The position numbers and the translations under genes are program-made. Shown here one piece after another: positions 1 through 7,710 of a stretch of 14,961 bases of DNA. The DNA is from Bacteroidota bacterium (GTDB lineage: Bacteria; Bacteroidota; Bacteroidia; Bacteroidales; Prolixibacteraceae), in the NCBI GenBank assembly GCA_023393265.1, contig JAEWME010000338.1, forward strand, positions 1-14,961, read 5' to 3'. Below the pieces are notes generated by a model. That model had not been told where the DNA came from. It saw only the letters and a list, made by a program, of their open reading frames with translations, and did no database searches. The number at the start of each line of letters is the position of its first letter. Positions within the stretch are counted from its first letter, which is position 1.

Positions 1-215
1 TCCCTGAAATACGGGAACAGGCGTTCGATCACTTTGGTAAAGCCGAGCGTCGAAAACTGCGAGTAAATTCCGGAGACGGCAACCAAAATGGCCGTGAGCC
101 CGATTTGCTCTGTTGTCAGCAGTTTGACGGAAATATAAGTAGCCAGAAAACCTACAGCAACGCCAAGGTAAGAGTAGATTGACCCCTTGATCGTTTGCTT
201 TTTAATTACGCCCAT
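1..215 (-). CDS. Polysaccharide/oligosaccharide flippase-like membrane protein, N-terminal fragment
   Basis: Partial gene: the ATG is at 215 on the minus strand and the frame runs open off the left edge, giving 71 residues. The protein begins MGVIKKQTIKGSIYSYLGVA and continues with a hydrophobic helix, the segment TTEQIGLTAI, then a second hydrophobic stretch. A short basic N-terminus, a first helix and a T-x-E-x-x-G-L turn before helix 2 are typical of Wzx-like polysaccharide flippases of the MOP/MATE superfamily, which move lipid-linked glycans across the inner membrane. It is transcribed divergently from the YfhO family gene, itself envelope/glycan related, which fits. With only two helices visible the substrate cannot be told. 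The family call is moderate to good; the exact role is unknown. Confidence 0.72.
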   Translation of the reverse strand, partial: MGVIKKQTIKGSIYSYLGVAVGFLATYISVKLLTTEQIGLTAILVAVSGIYSQFSTLGFTKVIERLFPYFR

Positions 216-243
216 TTAATTTAGTAATGTGACTTAAAAGGTT

Positions 244-251
244 TATTTTTG
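244..251 (+). promoter_or_regulatory. Predicted -7 element of the yfhO-family gene promoter
   Basis: TATTTTTG matches the Bacteroidota -7 consensus TANNTTTG exactly. It lies 44 bp before the ATG at 296, predicting a leader of about 40 nt. The -33 box is poor (TTAG at 221-224, 19 bp upstream). Confidence 0.5.
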
Positions 252-295
252 CTTCGCACGAAAATACGAATTATAAAATTACACCAATCAAGAAT

Positions 296-2767
296 ATGGA
301 TACAAAAAACCTTCTCCGCAAATCGGGGCCTTATATCCTTGCCATTGTGCTGTTTGTGGTTATAAGCGTTATTTATTTTTCGCCAGTATTGGAGGGGAAA
401 AAGCTCCAGAGTTCTGATGGCGCCCAGTTTAAGGGAATGTCGAAAGAAATTGTGGATTATCGCAATGCAACGGGGAAAGAAGCGCTTTGGTCGAACAATA
501 TGTTCTCCGGAATGCCTGCTTACCTGACGTCAACTTTGTATCCTGGCGAGATTTTGTCGAATATTCAGAAAGCGGTTACTTCCATTTCGCAGCCGGTGAT
601 GATCCTGACCTTTAGTTTTGTATTCTTTTTTGTGCTTTGTACGCTGCTTGATATTAGCATTTGGATCGCTTTTGGGGCGAGCTTGGCGTATGGATTTATG
701 ACATTCATGTTTGCATTTATAGGAACGGGACACCTTACCAAAGCGCATACGTTAACTTATGCTTCGCTTGTGGTGGCCGGAATTCTGTTTGCTTTCAAGA
801 AAAATAAAATTGGAGGAAGTTTGCTCGCGGCACTTGGGCTTTCGCTAATGTTGAGTGCAAATCACCTGCAAATGACTTATTATGTGGCTATCCTTTCTCT
901 TATTCTGGGAATTACTTATTTCATCTTTGCAGTTAAGGAAAAGACGTTACCCGATTTTGCAAAGACAACCGTTTTTCTGGTGTTGGCTGTTATTTTGGCT
1001 GTTGGGACCAATTTCTCGAAACTCTACACCACATACGAATATGGAAAATATTCCATGCGCGGTAAGTCGGAACTAACACTGAATGGAGAGAATAAAAGTA
1101 CGGGGCTCGACGACGATTATATTCTTGATTACAGCTATGATTTGGGTGAAGCCATGACCGCTTTTATTCCTCGTTTCAAAGGTGGTGGCATGAGCGAGCC
1201 ATTGAGCACAAGCTCTGAAACGTATAATTTGCTGAAAGATTCTCAGGGCGATGCCGGTGCGAAGAAGATTGTTCAGGGCGGAATGCCGATGTACTGGGGA
1301 AGCCAGCCTATTTCGGGCGCACCGTTCTATTACGGCGCTGTTTTATGCTTCCTGTTTGTGTTTAGTCTGTTTGTTGTAAAAGGTAAAGACAAATGGTGGC
1401 TTTTGGCGGTGGTTGTGGTGTCGTTTCTGCTTTCGCTTGGAAAGAATTTTTCCGCCTTATCTGGTTTTATGCTCGATTATTTTCCCGGATACAACAAATT
1501 CCGCGATGTGAAGAACATCATCGTGATTCAGCAATTCGCTATGGCTTTGCTTGGGGCAATGGCCGTTCGCGAGGTCTTTCTTCGTCGGATCAGCAACGAA
1601 GAATTTATGAAAGCGCTGAAATTTTCCTTCGGAATTGCAGGAGGTTTGGCACTGATTTTTGCTGTTTTACCTGGCCTTGCCGGAAGTTTTACAGGTAGCA
1701 CTGACGCGCAATATTTACAGATGGGCTGGCCGCAAAAGTTGATTGACGCCATGGTTGACGACCGCAAAAGCATGTTGAGGACCGACGCATTTCGTACTTT
1801 TGTTTTTGTTGGATTAGGGGCAGCCGGGCTGTGGGCCTACTGGACAAACAAAATCAAAGGCCAATACGCGATTGCGTTATGGGCTCTTCTGGTTGTTGCC
1901 GACATGTGGCCGGTTAATAAAAAGTACCTGAACAACGATAACTTTACTTCGAAAAAGGAAGTGGCTGTTCCGTTTCAGGAATCAGTGGCTGACAAAGAAA
2001 TAAAGAAAGACAAAGACTTGTATTACAGGGTTCTTAACCTGAAGAACCCTATGGCAGATGCCCGCACCTCGTTTTTCCATAAGTCGATTGGCGGATACCA
2101 TGGTGCTAAAATGGGACGTTATAACGAACTTTACTCGTATGCCATCGAACCGGAGATACGAGTATTTTATTCAGGGCTCAAGAGTGTTGATGCTGTTGAC
2201 TCGGTGACGAACTTACTTCCGGTGATTAATATGCTGAACACTAAATATTTTATTTACGATTTAAATAGTCCGCCGCTGCTTAATCAGCACGCGATGGGCA
2301 ATGCCTGGTTTGTGAAAGATGTGAAATGGGTTGGAAGCGCAGATGAAGAAATCAAGTCGCTCAACAGTTTCGACCCGAAGACCACTGCAGTTGTGAATGA
2401 CAAATTCGAAAAGCAACTGGATGGCTTCAAATCAGCTTCAGGAGAAGGAGAGATCAGGCTGACAGAATATCAGCCGAATTATTTGAAATACGAGGCAAGT
2501 GTTTCGGGCAGTCCGCAATTGGCTGTTTTTTCTGAAATTTACTATCCCAAAGGATGGAAATGTATGGTTGACGGCAAACCTACAGAAATAGCCGAAGCTA
2601 ACTACGTTTTGCGTGCCGCGGTTATTCCTGAAGGAAAACATCAGGTTGAATTTAAGTTCGAACCACAGTCGTATTACATGGGAAATAAAGTTTCGATGGC
2701 TAGTTCAATTTTGTTACTTTTAGCCATTGGAGGTTACTTGGTATATATTTTCAAAATCAAAAAATAA
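296..2767 (+). CDS. YfhO family multi-spanning membrane protein (GT-C-like fold)
   Basis: An 823-residue integral membrane protein. After a first helix (about 13-30) comes a periplasmic loop with SSDGAQFKGM and WSNNMFSGMPAY, the acidic/aromatic region usual for YfhO and other GT-C-type glycosyltransferase-like proteins. Roughly a dozen hydrophobic segments follow to about residue 540. A soluble region then leads to a late beta-rich part (IYYPKGWKCMVDGKPTEI, then RAAVIPEGKHQVEFKF), and a last helix with a basic tail. This architecture, including the GW-x-x-x-VDGK motif, is characteristic of PF09586 (YfhO). In Firmicutes, YfhO is implicated in glycosylating lipoteichoic acid; Bacteroidota lack teichoic acids, so the substrate here is unknown, though a lipid-linked sugar donor is a fair inference. 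ftsX follows after 5 bp, suggesting co-transcription. Family call is firm, function is not. Confidence 0.88.
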   Translation: MDTKNLLRKSGPYILAIVLFVVISVIYFSPVLEGKKLQSSDGAQFKGMSKEIVDYRNATGKEALWSNNMFSGMPAYLTSTLYPGEILSNIQKAVTSISQPVMILTFSFVFFFVLCTLLDISIWIAFGASLAYGFMTFMFAFIGTGHLTKAHTLTYASLVVAGILFAFKKNKIGGSLLAALGLSLMLSANHLQMTYYVAILSLILGITYFIFAVKEKTLPDFAKTTVFLVLAVILAVGTNFSKLYTTYEYGKYSMRGKSELTLNGENKSTGLDDDYILDYSYDLGEAMTAFIPRFKGGGMSEPLSTSSETYNLLKDSQGDAGAKKIVQGGMPMYWGSQPISGAPFYYGAVLCFLFVFSLFVVKGKDKWWLLAVVVVSFLLSLGKNFSALSGFMLDYFPGYNKFRDVKNIIVIQQFAMALLGAMAVREVFLRRISNEEFMKALKFSFGIAGGLALIFAVLPGLAGSFTGSTDAQYLQMGWPQKLIDAMVDDRKSMLRTDAFRTFVFVGLGAAGLWAYWTNKIKGQYAIALWALLVVADMWPVNKKYLNNDNFTSKKEVAVPFQESVADKEIKKDKDLYYRVLNLKNPMADARTSFFHKSIGGYHGAKMGRYNELYSYAIEPEIRVFYSGLKSVDAVDSVTNLLPVINMLNTKYFIYDLNSPPLLNQHAMGNAWFVKDVKWVGSADEEIKSLNSFDPKTTAVVNDKFEKQLDGFKSASGEGEIRLTEYQPNYLKYEASVSGSPQLAVFSEIYYPKGWKCMVDGKPTEIAEANYVLRAAVIPEGKHQVEFKFEPQSYYMGNKVSMASSILLLLAIGGYLVYIFKIKK

Positions 2768-2772
2768 AGGTA

Positions 2773-3654
2773 ATGGCAGGCAAATCGCAGCCGCAGAAGC
2801 TTAAACGGAGAATTTTCAGGTCGTATTTAACCTCCACGATCAGCATTTCGATGGTGCTGTTTATGGTTGGTTTGCTTGGTGTAGTTTTATTAAATGCCGA
2901 GCGACTTGCAAAGTATGTGAAGGAAAATATTGGGTTTACGCTGGTGCTGAACGACAATGTGAGCGAACAGGATATTGAGAGTCTGGTTAAATCGCTCAAG
3001 GAAACCGAATTCGTGAAATCGGTTGAATATGTTGATAAGGAAACGGCAGCCGAACGCCTGAGAAAAGATCTGGGCGAAGACTTTACCGGTTTTCTGGGTT
3101 ACAATCCGTTACTTTCGTCGGTCGATGTAAAACTGGTTGCCGATTATACCACTCCCGAAAAACTGGCAGTGCTCGATAAAAAATTCATGGAATTTCCGCA
3201 AGTGAAAGAAGTATCATATCAGCACGATATTGTGAGCATCATCAACGACAATGTCAAAAAAATAGGTTTTATCCTGACGTTCTTTTCGGCTCTGCTGTTG
3301 CTGATCTTCTTCTCACTCATCAATAACACCATCCGTATTTCAATTTATTCACAGCGGTTTATCATCAACACCATGTTGCTGGTTGGTGCTACCGACCGGT
3401 TTATCCGTGCTCCATTCATCAGACGGAGTGTTTTGTACGGTGTTTTTGGTGCGCTTATCGCTAATGTGTTGCTTTTTATTTTAATGCTGTCGTACGCCCA
3501 GGAATTGACGGGGATCATTGATGTCGAAGATTTCAGAATTTTCGGCATGGTGTTTATTTCAGTGCTTTTAACAGGCGCAGCCATTTCATGGGGATCGACC
3601 TACCTGGCTGTAAATAAATTTATAAGGCTTAGGTTCGACGAGTTGTTTTATTAG
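2773..3654 (+). CDS. ftsX: Cell division protein FtsX
   Basis: A 293-residue permease-type protein. It has a basic cytoplasmic N-terminus, helix 1 (about 20-43), an extracytoplasmic domain (about 45-165) with the usual FtsX element FVKSVEYVDKETAAERLRKD, then three C-terminal helices. The strongest signature is LVGATDRFIRAPFIRRS before helix 3, the conserved cytoplasmic loop that contacts the ATPase FtsE. FtsEX controls peptidoglycan hydrolases at the division site. ftsE is not adjacent; it is often unlinked to ftsX in Bacteroidota. The ATG is preceded by AAAGG only 2 bp away and lies 5 bp after the stop of the YfhO family gene, consistent with one transcript. Length is normal for the family. 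Confidence 0.95.
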   Translation: MAGKSQPQKLKRRIFRSYLTSTISISMVLFMVGLLGVVLLNAERLAKYVKENIGFTLVLNDNVSEQDIESLVKSLKETEFVKSVEYVDKETAAERLRKDLGEDFTGFLGYNPLLSSVDVKLVADYTTPEKLAVLDKKFMEFPQVKEVSYQHDIVSIINDNVKKIGFILTFFSALLLLIFFSLINNTIRISIYSQRFIINTMLLVGATDRFIRAPFIRRSVLYGVFGALIANVLLFILMLSYAQELTGIIDVEDFRIFGMVFISVLLTGAAISWGSTYLAVNKFIRLRFDELFY

Positions 3655-3685
3655 TTTGCACCATAGAACTTTTCAGTTAACTTTA
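3655..3685 (+). promoter_or_regulatory. Predicted promoter of the DUF3098 gene
   Basis: TTTG at 3655-3658 (-33), a 19-bp spacer, then TAACTTTA at 3678-3685, one mismatch from TANNTTTG. It begins just after the ftsX stop and would start transcription shortly before the ATG at 3703. Spacing is the Bacteroidota optimum; the last base of the -7 box is off. Confidence 0.45.
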
Positions 3686-3702
3686 CGCAAATTTTTTGAG
3701 AG

Positions 3703-3957
3703 ATGGCAAAGAAGAATTTTGATTTCAACATGGAAGGATTCGCAGTTGGCAAGGAAAACCTGAAACTGCTTGTTATTGGCTTCGTGATCATTGTTGTTGG
3801 TTTTGTCCTGATGACCGGCGGCAAAAGTTCAGATCCTTCCGTTTTTAATCCTGAAATATTTAGCTTCAGGAGAATTGTACTTGCCCCGATGGTTGTGCTT
3901 TTTGGCTTTGTGTTCGAGATCTACGCCATCATGAAAAAACCAAAATCGGAAAAATAG
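3703..3957 (+). CDS. DUF3098 family small membrane protein
   Basis: An 84-residue protein with two hydrophobic helices (about 22-39 and 58-76) joined by a loop with GGKSSDPSVFNPEIFSFRR, and a lysine-rich C-terminus. The motif FNPEIFSFRRI(V) and the position directly after ftsX identify the DUF3098 family (PF11297), found in Bacteroidota next to ftsX. No function is known; association with FtsX or the division machinery is only an inference from conserved neighbourhood. The ORF starts 48 bp after ftsX with GAGAG just before the ATG as a weak ribosome binding site. Confidence 0.9.
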   Translation: MAKKNFDFNMEGFAVGKENLKLLVIGFVIIVVGFVLMTGGKSSDPSVFNPEIFSFRRIVLAPMVVLFGFVFEIYAIMKKPKSEK

Positions 3958-4130
3958 TTACTGCCGGTCTTTTAAATTCTCTTGTTGCCTAGAGTTTTGT
4001 CTTTTTTATTCTGATTTTCAGTTTTTTGTACACATTTCCGGTTTTTTGAGACTTTCTAATTTTCTCTTTGATTTTCCGGTTCTATTGGTCTGCCGCTTTG
4101 TATTTCCTTTATTTTGACGGTTTTATTATA

Positions 4131-4153
4131 GAACACTTGCTAAAGTGCTGTTC
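4131..4153. promoter_or_regulatory. Imperfect dyad overlapping the truB -33 region
   Basis: GAACA at 4131-4135 is mirrored by TGTTC at 4149-4153, and CACTT (4134-4138) by AAGTG (4143-4147). The two pairings overlap, so a hairpin would carry a bulge. It covers the predicted -33 TTG at 4137-4139 and could be an operator; no regulator is evident. Confidence 0.3.
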
Positions 4154-4168
4154 TAATTGTTATATTTG
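4137..4168 (+). promoter_or_regulatory. Predicted truB promoter
   Basis: TTG at 4137-4139, 21 bp, then TATATTTG at 4161-4168, an exact match to TANNTTTG. Transcription would start about 55 nt before the truB ATG at 4228. Confidence 0.55.
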
Positions 4169-4227
4169 CGGCCTGAAATTTTGACCGGTTTCACTTTTAC
4201 AAATCTCTTATTTTAAAGCGTTTCAGG

Positions 4228-4941
4228 ATGAAGGAATCCATTGAGCAGTATGATTTTCAAAAGGGAGAAATTCTTCTTTTTGACAAGGAATTGGATTGGA
4301 CTTCTTTCGATTTGGTAAGGAAACTCCGTAATTTTTTGTGCCGCGAGACCGGAATAAAAAAGCTGAAAGTAGGTCACGCCGGAACGCTCGACCCCAAAGC
4401 CACTGGTTTAATGATCGTCTGTACCGGAAAGGAAACCAAGAAGATAGACCTTATTCAGGCTAAAGAAAAAGAATACATTGCCACCATCAGGTTGGGAGCA
4501 ACTACTCCGTCGTTTGATTTGGAAACCCAGGAAAATGAAACCTTCCCGACAGCGCATCTTTCCAGAGAATTTGTTGAGGAGACACTTCGTTTGTTTATCG
4601 GAGAACTAGATCAGGTTCCGCCTTTGTTTAGTGCCATCAAAGTTGATGGAAAGCGGGCCTATGAGCATGCACGCAAAGGTAGTGACATGGTTCTTCAGGC
4701 AAAGAAAATCAGTATTTACGAACTGGAACTTGTCGATTATAAGGAGAAAGAGATTATACTCAGGGTTGTCTGCAGCAAAGGTACCTATATTCGTTCCCTG
4801 GCACGCGACCTTGGCACTGCATTAAACTCCGGGGCTTACCTTGTTGGCTTGCGGAGGACCAGAATCGGCGATCTGAAACTGGACGATGCCTGGGACTTGA
4901 AAATTTTTATGGAAAAGCTAAAATTTTCTGAAACTAATTGA
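4228..4941 (+). CDS. truB: tRNA pseudouridine(55) synthase TruB
   Basis: A 237-residue enzyme that isomerises U55 in the T-loop of tRNAs to pseudouridine. Motif I is VGHAGTLDPKATGLM with catalytic Asp55. Motif II is seen as SAIKVDGKRAYEHARKG, and the late motif as VVCSKGTYIRSLARDLG. The protein ends soon after the catalytic domain, so it is the short form without the C-terminal PUA domain found in E. coli TruB, which is usual in Bacteroidota. The start is the ATG at 4228; the preceding CAGG is a weak Shine-Dalgarno. It is followed by a hairpin and then queA, the common Bacteroidota order. Family call is secure. Confidence 0.96.
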   Translation: MKESIEQYDFQKGEILLFDKELDWTSFDLVRKLRNFLCRETGIKKLKVGHAGTLDPKATGLMIVCTGKETKKIDLIQAKEKEYIATIRLGATTPSFDLETQENETFPTAHLSREFVEETLRLFIGELDQVPPLFSAIKVDGKRAYEHARKGSDMVLQAKKISIYELELVDYKEKEIILRVVCSKGTYIRSLARDLGTALNSGAYLVGLRRTRIGDLKLDDAWDLKIFMEKLKFSETN

Positions 4942-4946
4942 AAAAT

Positions 4947-4963
4947 ACCCCGTAAAACGGGGT
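4947..4963 (+). terminator. Hairpin after truB
   Basis: ACCCCGT (4947-4953), loop AAA, ACGGGGT (4957-4963): a perfect 7-bp GC-rich stem starting 5 bp after the truB stop. There is no uninterrupted T tract (TCTGTTGT follows), so it may be an attenuating or mRNA-protecting hairpin rather than a strong terminator. Confidence 0.5.
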
Positions 4964-4967
4964 TCTG

Positions 4968-5000
4968 TTGTATAAAAAGCACAGAAAGCAGATATATTTG
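4968..5000 (+). promoter_or_regulatory. Predicted queA promoter
   Basis: TTG at 4968-4970, 22 bp, TATATTTG at 4993-5000 (exact TANNTTTG). The predicted leader is about 27 nt and carries AAGGGA a few bases before the ATG at 5033. Confidence 0.55.
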
Positions 5001-5032
5001 ATTTCGAATAACATAAATAAAAAAGGGATATA

Positions 5033-6082
5033 ATGAAACTGTCGAAGTTTAAATACGATTTACCGGAAGAATTGATAGCGCTTCACCCGGCACAAAATCG
5101 GGATGAGTCAAAGTTGCTGGTGTTGAACAGACAAACCGGGGCTATTGAGCACCGGATGTTTAAAGATATCGTTGATTATTTTAGTGACGATGACGTTTTT
5201 ATTTTTAACGATACTAAAGTTTTTCCTGCCCGTTTGTACGGAAACAAGGAAAAAACCGGTGCCGAAATCGAAGTTTTTCTTCTTCGCGAGCTTAACCGCG
5301 AACAGCGTCTTTGGGATGTTTTGGTCGATCCGGCCCGCAAAATCAGGATTGGGAACAAGCTATATTTTGGTGAAGACGATTTGCTCGTTGCCGAGGTGAT
5401 TGATAACACCACTTCGCGTGGCCGCACGCTGCGCTTTTTGTTCGACGGACCTTATGACGAATTCAAAAAAACGCTATACGGGCTCGGAGAAACTCCGCTT
5501 CCAAAATTTATTAAACGCGCAGTTACTCCGGAAGACAAAGACCGTTACCAGACCATTTTTGCCAAACACGAAGGCGCTGTTGCTGCTCCTACTGCCGGAC
5601 TGCATTTCAGTCGTGAATTGCTGAAAAGACTCGAAATTCGGGGCGTTAAATTCAGCTATGTTACCTTGCATGTTGGTTTAGGCAATTTCCGGAGTGTTGA
5701 TGTGGAAGATCTTACCAAACACAAAATGGACTCTGAGCAAATCTGGATTTCGGAAGAAGCCTGTCAGATTGTGAATGCAGCGAAAGATGCCCGGAAAAAT
5801 ATCTGTGCTGTTGGTACAACCGTTATGCGAACCATCGAAAGCTCGGTGTCGACGCAAGGCCATTTGAAACCATTTGAAGGCTGGACTAACAAATTCATTT
5901 TTCCACCTTATGATTTCAGTGTTGCTAACCGCATGGTAACCAACTTTCATTTACCATTGTCAACTTTGCAAATGATGGTTGCCGGTTTTGCAGGTTACGA
6001 CAACCTGATGAAATCTTATAAGGAAGCAATTAAAGAAAAATACCGTTTCGGAACTTATGGCGATGCCATGCTGATCCTCTAG
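5033..6082 (+). CDS. queA: S-adenosylmethionine:tRNA ribosyltransferase-isomerase QueA
   Basis: A 349-residue enzyme that transfers and isomerises the ribosyl moiety of SAM onto 7-aminomethyl-7-deazaguanine in tRNA, giving epoxyqueuosine, the penultimate step to queuosine. Signature blocks run in order: FNDTKVFPARLYG, LYGLGETPLPKFIKR, YQTIFAKHEGAVAAPTAGLHF, VTLHVGLGNF, HKMDSE, TNFHLPLSTLQMMVAGFAG, and the terminal YRFGTYGDAMLIL. Length is typical. Where many QueA proteins have GTFRPV this one has GNFRSV, which I believe is normal for Bacteroidota. AAGGGA before the ATG is a good ribosome binding site. It has its own predicted promoter and a strong terminator, so it can be expressed independently of truB. 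Confidence 0.97.
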   Translation: MKLSKFKYDLPEELIALHPAQNRDESKLLVLNRQTGAIEHRMFKDIVDYFSDDDVFIFNDTKVFPARLYGNKEKTGAEIEVFLLRELNREQRLWDVLVDPARKIRIGNKLYFGEDDLLVAEVIDNTTSRGRTLRFLFDGPYDEFKKTLYGLGETPLPKFIKRAVTPEDKDRYQTIFAKHEGAVAAPTAGLHFSRELLKRLEIRGVKFSYVTLHVGLGNFRSVDVEDLTKHKMDSEQIWISEEACQIVNAAKDARKNICAVGTTVMRTIESSVSTQGHLKPFEGWTNKFIFPPYDFSVANRMVTNFHLPLSTLQMMVAGFAGYDNLMKSYKEAIKEKYRFGTYGDAMLIL

Positions 6083-6105
6083 TTTTGACCGGTCTTTTTA
6101 CAGAG

Positions 6106-6143
6106 AATCCCCGTCAACCAAACAAATTGACGGGGATTTTTTT
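6106..6143 (+). terminator. Strong rho-independent terminator of queA
   Basis: AATCCCCGTCAA (6106-6117), a 9-nt loop, then TTGACGGGGATT (6127-6138): a perfect 12-bp stem ending in an uninterrupted run of T to 6143, 23 bp after the queA stop. Confidence 0.93.
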
Positions 6144-6184
6144 ATCTTGGGACTAAAATCCGAATTAAAAACTAATCAAAAAAG

Positions 6185-6616
6185 ATGATGGAACTCGAAC
6201 CAATTGTACTAACCGATCCGCAGGTTCAGCCAACCGACGAACTGATTTTTTCGATTATTGGCGAGAATAAAATTTACTGGGAAGAGCTCGTCGAACATAT
6301 ATACAACCAACACACATTTATTACCGAGGAGTGGCGATTTTACAACGATGGCAAAAGCTGGCTGTATCGCGCGTTAAAAAAGAAAAATACCATTTACTGG
6401 ATTGGCGTTCAGAAAGACACTTTTAGGGTGAGTATCTGGCTGGCCGATAAAGCTGCTCCGGTTTTGGAGGCTAGCGCCTTGCCCGAAAGTGTGAAAGAGC
6501 AATATCGAAATGCCCGGCAATTCAAGATAGGTCGCTGTGTTTCTATTGTAATGCGGTCTCCTGAAGACCTGGAATGCGTGAAACTGCTTGCCGACATCAA
6601 GGTAAACCTGAAATAA
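6185..6616 (+). CDS. DUF3788 family protein
   Basis: A 143-residue soluble protein, no signal peptide or membrane segment. The centre reads TEEWRFYNDGKSWLYRALKKKNTIYWIGV and then FRVSIWLADKA, the aromatic-rich block that defines DUF3788 (PF12663). Members are small cytoplasmic proteins of unknown function, common in Bacteroidota and Firmicutes; a YdhG/DUF1801-like fold has been suggested for relatives but cannot be shown here. Two consecutive ATGs (6185 and 6188) are possible starts. It sits between two terminators, so it is probably monocistronic, although only a weak promoter candidate (TATCTTGG at 6143-6150) is visible. Confidence 0.85.
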   Translation: MMELEPIVLTDPQVQPTDELIFSIIGENKIYWEELVEHIYNQHTFITEEWRFYNDGKSWLYRALKKKNTIYWIGVQKDTFRVSIWLADKAAPVLEASALPESVKEQYRNARQFKIGRCVSIVMRSPEDLECVKLLADIKVNLK

Positions 6617-6638
6617 TCTATCGATTCCTGATAAAAGC

Positions 6639-6667
6639 AAAACCCCGGCGAATGGCCAGGGTTTTTT
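6639..6667. terminator. Bidirectional terminator between convergent genes
   Basis: AAAACCC (6639-6645) pairs with GGGTTTT (6659-6665) and GGC (6647-6649) with GCC (6655-6657), with one C/A mismatch between the two blocks. A-tract on the left and T-tract on the right let it serve both the DUF3788 gene (+) and the DHS-like gene (-), whose stops flank it. Confidence 0.85.
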
Positions 6668-6690
6668 ATTTTGTTCTTACTGCTGAAAGA

Positions 6691-7710
6691 TTATTTATCG
6701 AATATTTTGCTCCAGTTCTTGAATTCGCGTTTTTTCCAGGCTTCGCTGTGATAAACGTAGCTCACCATCAAAGGAAGAACTGAAGTTGCTTCAGCATAAA
6801 CCATCTGTTCGTCGGTTACCTGAACTTTTCCCCACGAGCTGGCTTCCTTAAGGGTTGAAGAAGAGCAGGCGCCGTCGCGAACGTCGGCAACAGTGATCTG
6901 AACAGCATATTGGTGCATCGGAACTTCTTTTCCCAGAATTTCGGCGCAAACGACAGTATCCTGCGTGAAGTTTTTCGGCACACCGCCACCAATCATGAAC
7001 AAACCGGTTGTTCCGGCAGCCATCTTGATTTTGGTCAGTTCGAGGAAGTCGGCAACCGAGTCGATGGAAACGTGTTTTTCAGGATTTTCCCACTGGTGTT
7101 TGGCCAAACCAAAACCAGCACTTGAATCGGAAAACGCAGGACAGAAAATCGGAACATTGTTTTCGTAGCAAACCTGGATGAGGCTGTCTTTTTTTACCGA
7201 ATTTTCGGTCAGCCATTTACCAAGTTCTTTAATGAATTCGCGCGAAGAATATGGTCTTTTTTCTAATGAATCGGCAACTTCTTTAATGGTTCCGTCGCAA
7301 TTCTGGAGTTCTTCTTCGTCGATAAAAGTATCATAAATACGGTCAATGTACAGGTCGCGCAGGATGCCGTCGTTGATGTCGGTGCTTCCACGGTAATGTT
7401 TATGACCAAGGGCTTCGAAAAAATCCATGTCGATGATTGAAGCGCCGGTGGCAACCACAACATCGATCATTTTATTTTTTACCATCTCAACATAAACCTG
7501 CATACATCCTGCAGCACTGGTACTTCCGGCTAAAGTTAAAATGTTGGTACATTCGGTATCGTTAACCATTTTCATCAAAATATCGGTAGCAGAGGCCGTG
7601 TCGCGCGAGGTGAACGACATTTTACGCATAGAATCGATAATGGGAGTTGAATCGAATGACTTGATGTCGATGTGCTCAATGGTTTCCTTTAATAAATCTG
7701 ATTTTTTCAT
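6691..7710 (-). CDS. Deoxyhypusine synthase-like protein (probable polyamine aminobutyl/aminopropyl transferase family)
   Basis: With the start at 7710 it is 339 residues. The ORF extends upstream to 7821, but the ATG at 7710 has a strong AGAAGGA site and the family-like MKKSDLLKETI; the extra 37 residues look like leader. Family blocks: LAGSTSAAGCM (NAD site region, 61-70), ATGASIIDMDFFEALGH (88-103), IGGGVPKNF (240-248) with Lys246 at the place of the catalytic lysine that forms the imine intermediate in eukaryotic deoxyhypusine synthase, and SSWGKV (291-296). Eukaryotic enzymes modify eIF5A, which bacteria lack; bacterial homologues have been linked to homospermidine-type polyamine synthesis, so a small-molecule amine acceptor is likely. 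The acceptor here is not predictable from sequence. Family call is firm; reaction is inferred. Confidence 0.88.
   Translation of the reverse strand: MKKSDLLKETIEHIDIKSFDSTPIIDSMRKMSFTSRDTASATDILMKMVNDTECTNILTLAGSTSAAGCMQVYVEMVKNKMIDVVVATGASIIDMDFFEALGHKHYRGSTDINDGILRDLYIDRIYDTFIDEEELQNCDGTIKEVADSLEKRPYSSREFIKELGKWLTENSVKKDSLIQVCYENNVPIFCPAFSDSSAGFGLAKHQWENPEKHVSIDSVADFLELTKIKMAAGTTGLFMIGGGVPKNFTQDTVVCAEILGKEVPMHQYAVQITVADVRDGACSSSTLKEASSWGKVQVTDEQMVYAEATSVLPLMVSYVYHSEAWKKREFKNWSKIFDK

Larger units (their letters stand above)
3958..4227 (+). other. T-rich intergenic region without a recognisable gene
   Basis: 270 bp with no credible ORF on either strand. The + strand is strikingly rich in T and poor in A, with CCGGT recurring at 3964, 4038, 4076 and 4185, three of these as CCGGT followed by T/C-rich sequence. 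The 3' end holds a predicted promoter and an imperfect dyad ahead of truB. In many Bacteroidota uppP lies between the DUF3098 gene and truB; nothing here resembles a remnant of it. Confidence 0.55.

Noticed and set aside
4050..4140. Possible short minus-strand peptide in the T-rich gap (starting at a GTG)
   Set aside because: About 26 codons, no ribosome binding site, no ATG, low complexity.
6087..6094. Palindrome GACCGGTC just after the queA stop, similar to TTGACCGGT before truB
   Set aside because: An 8-bp palindrome is too short to call an operator; the adjoining 12-bp terminator explains the region.
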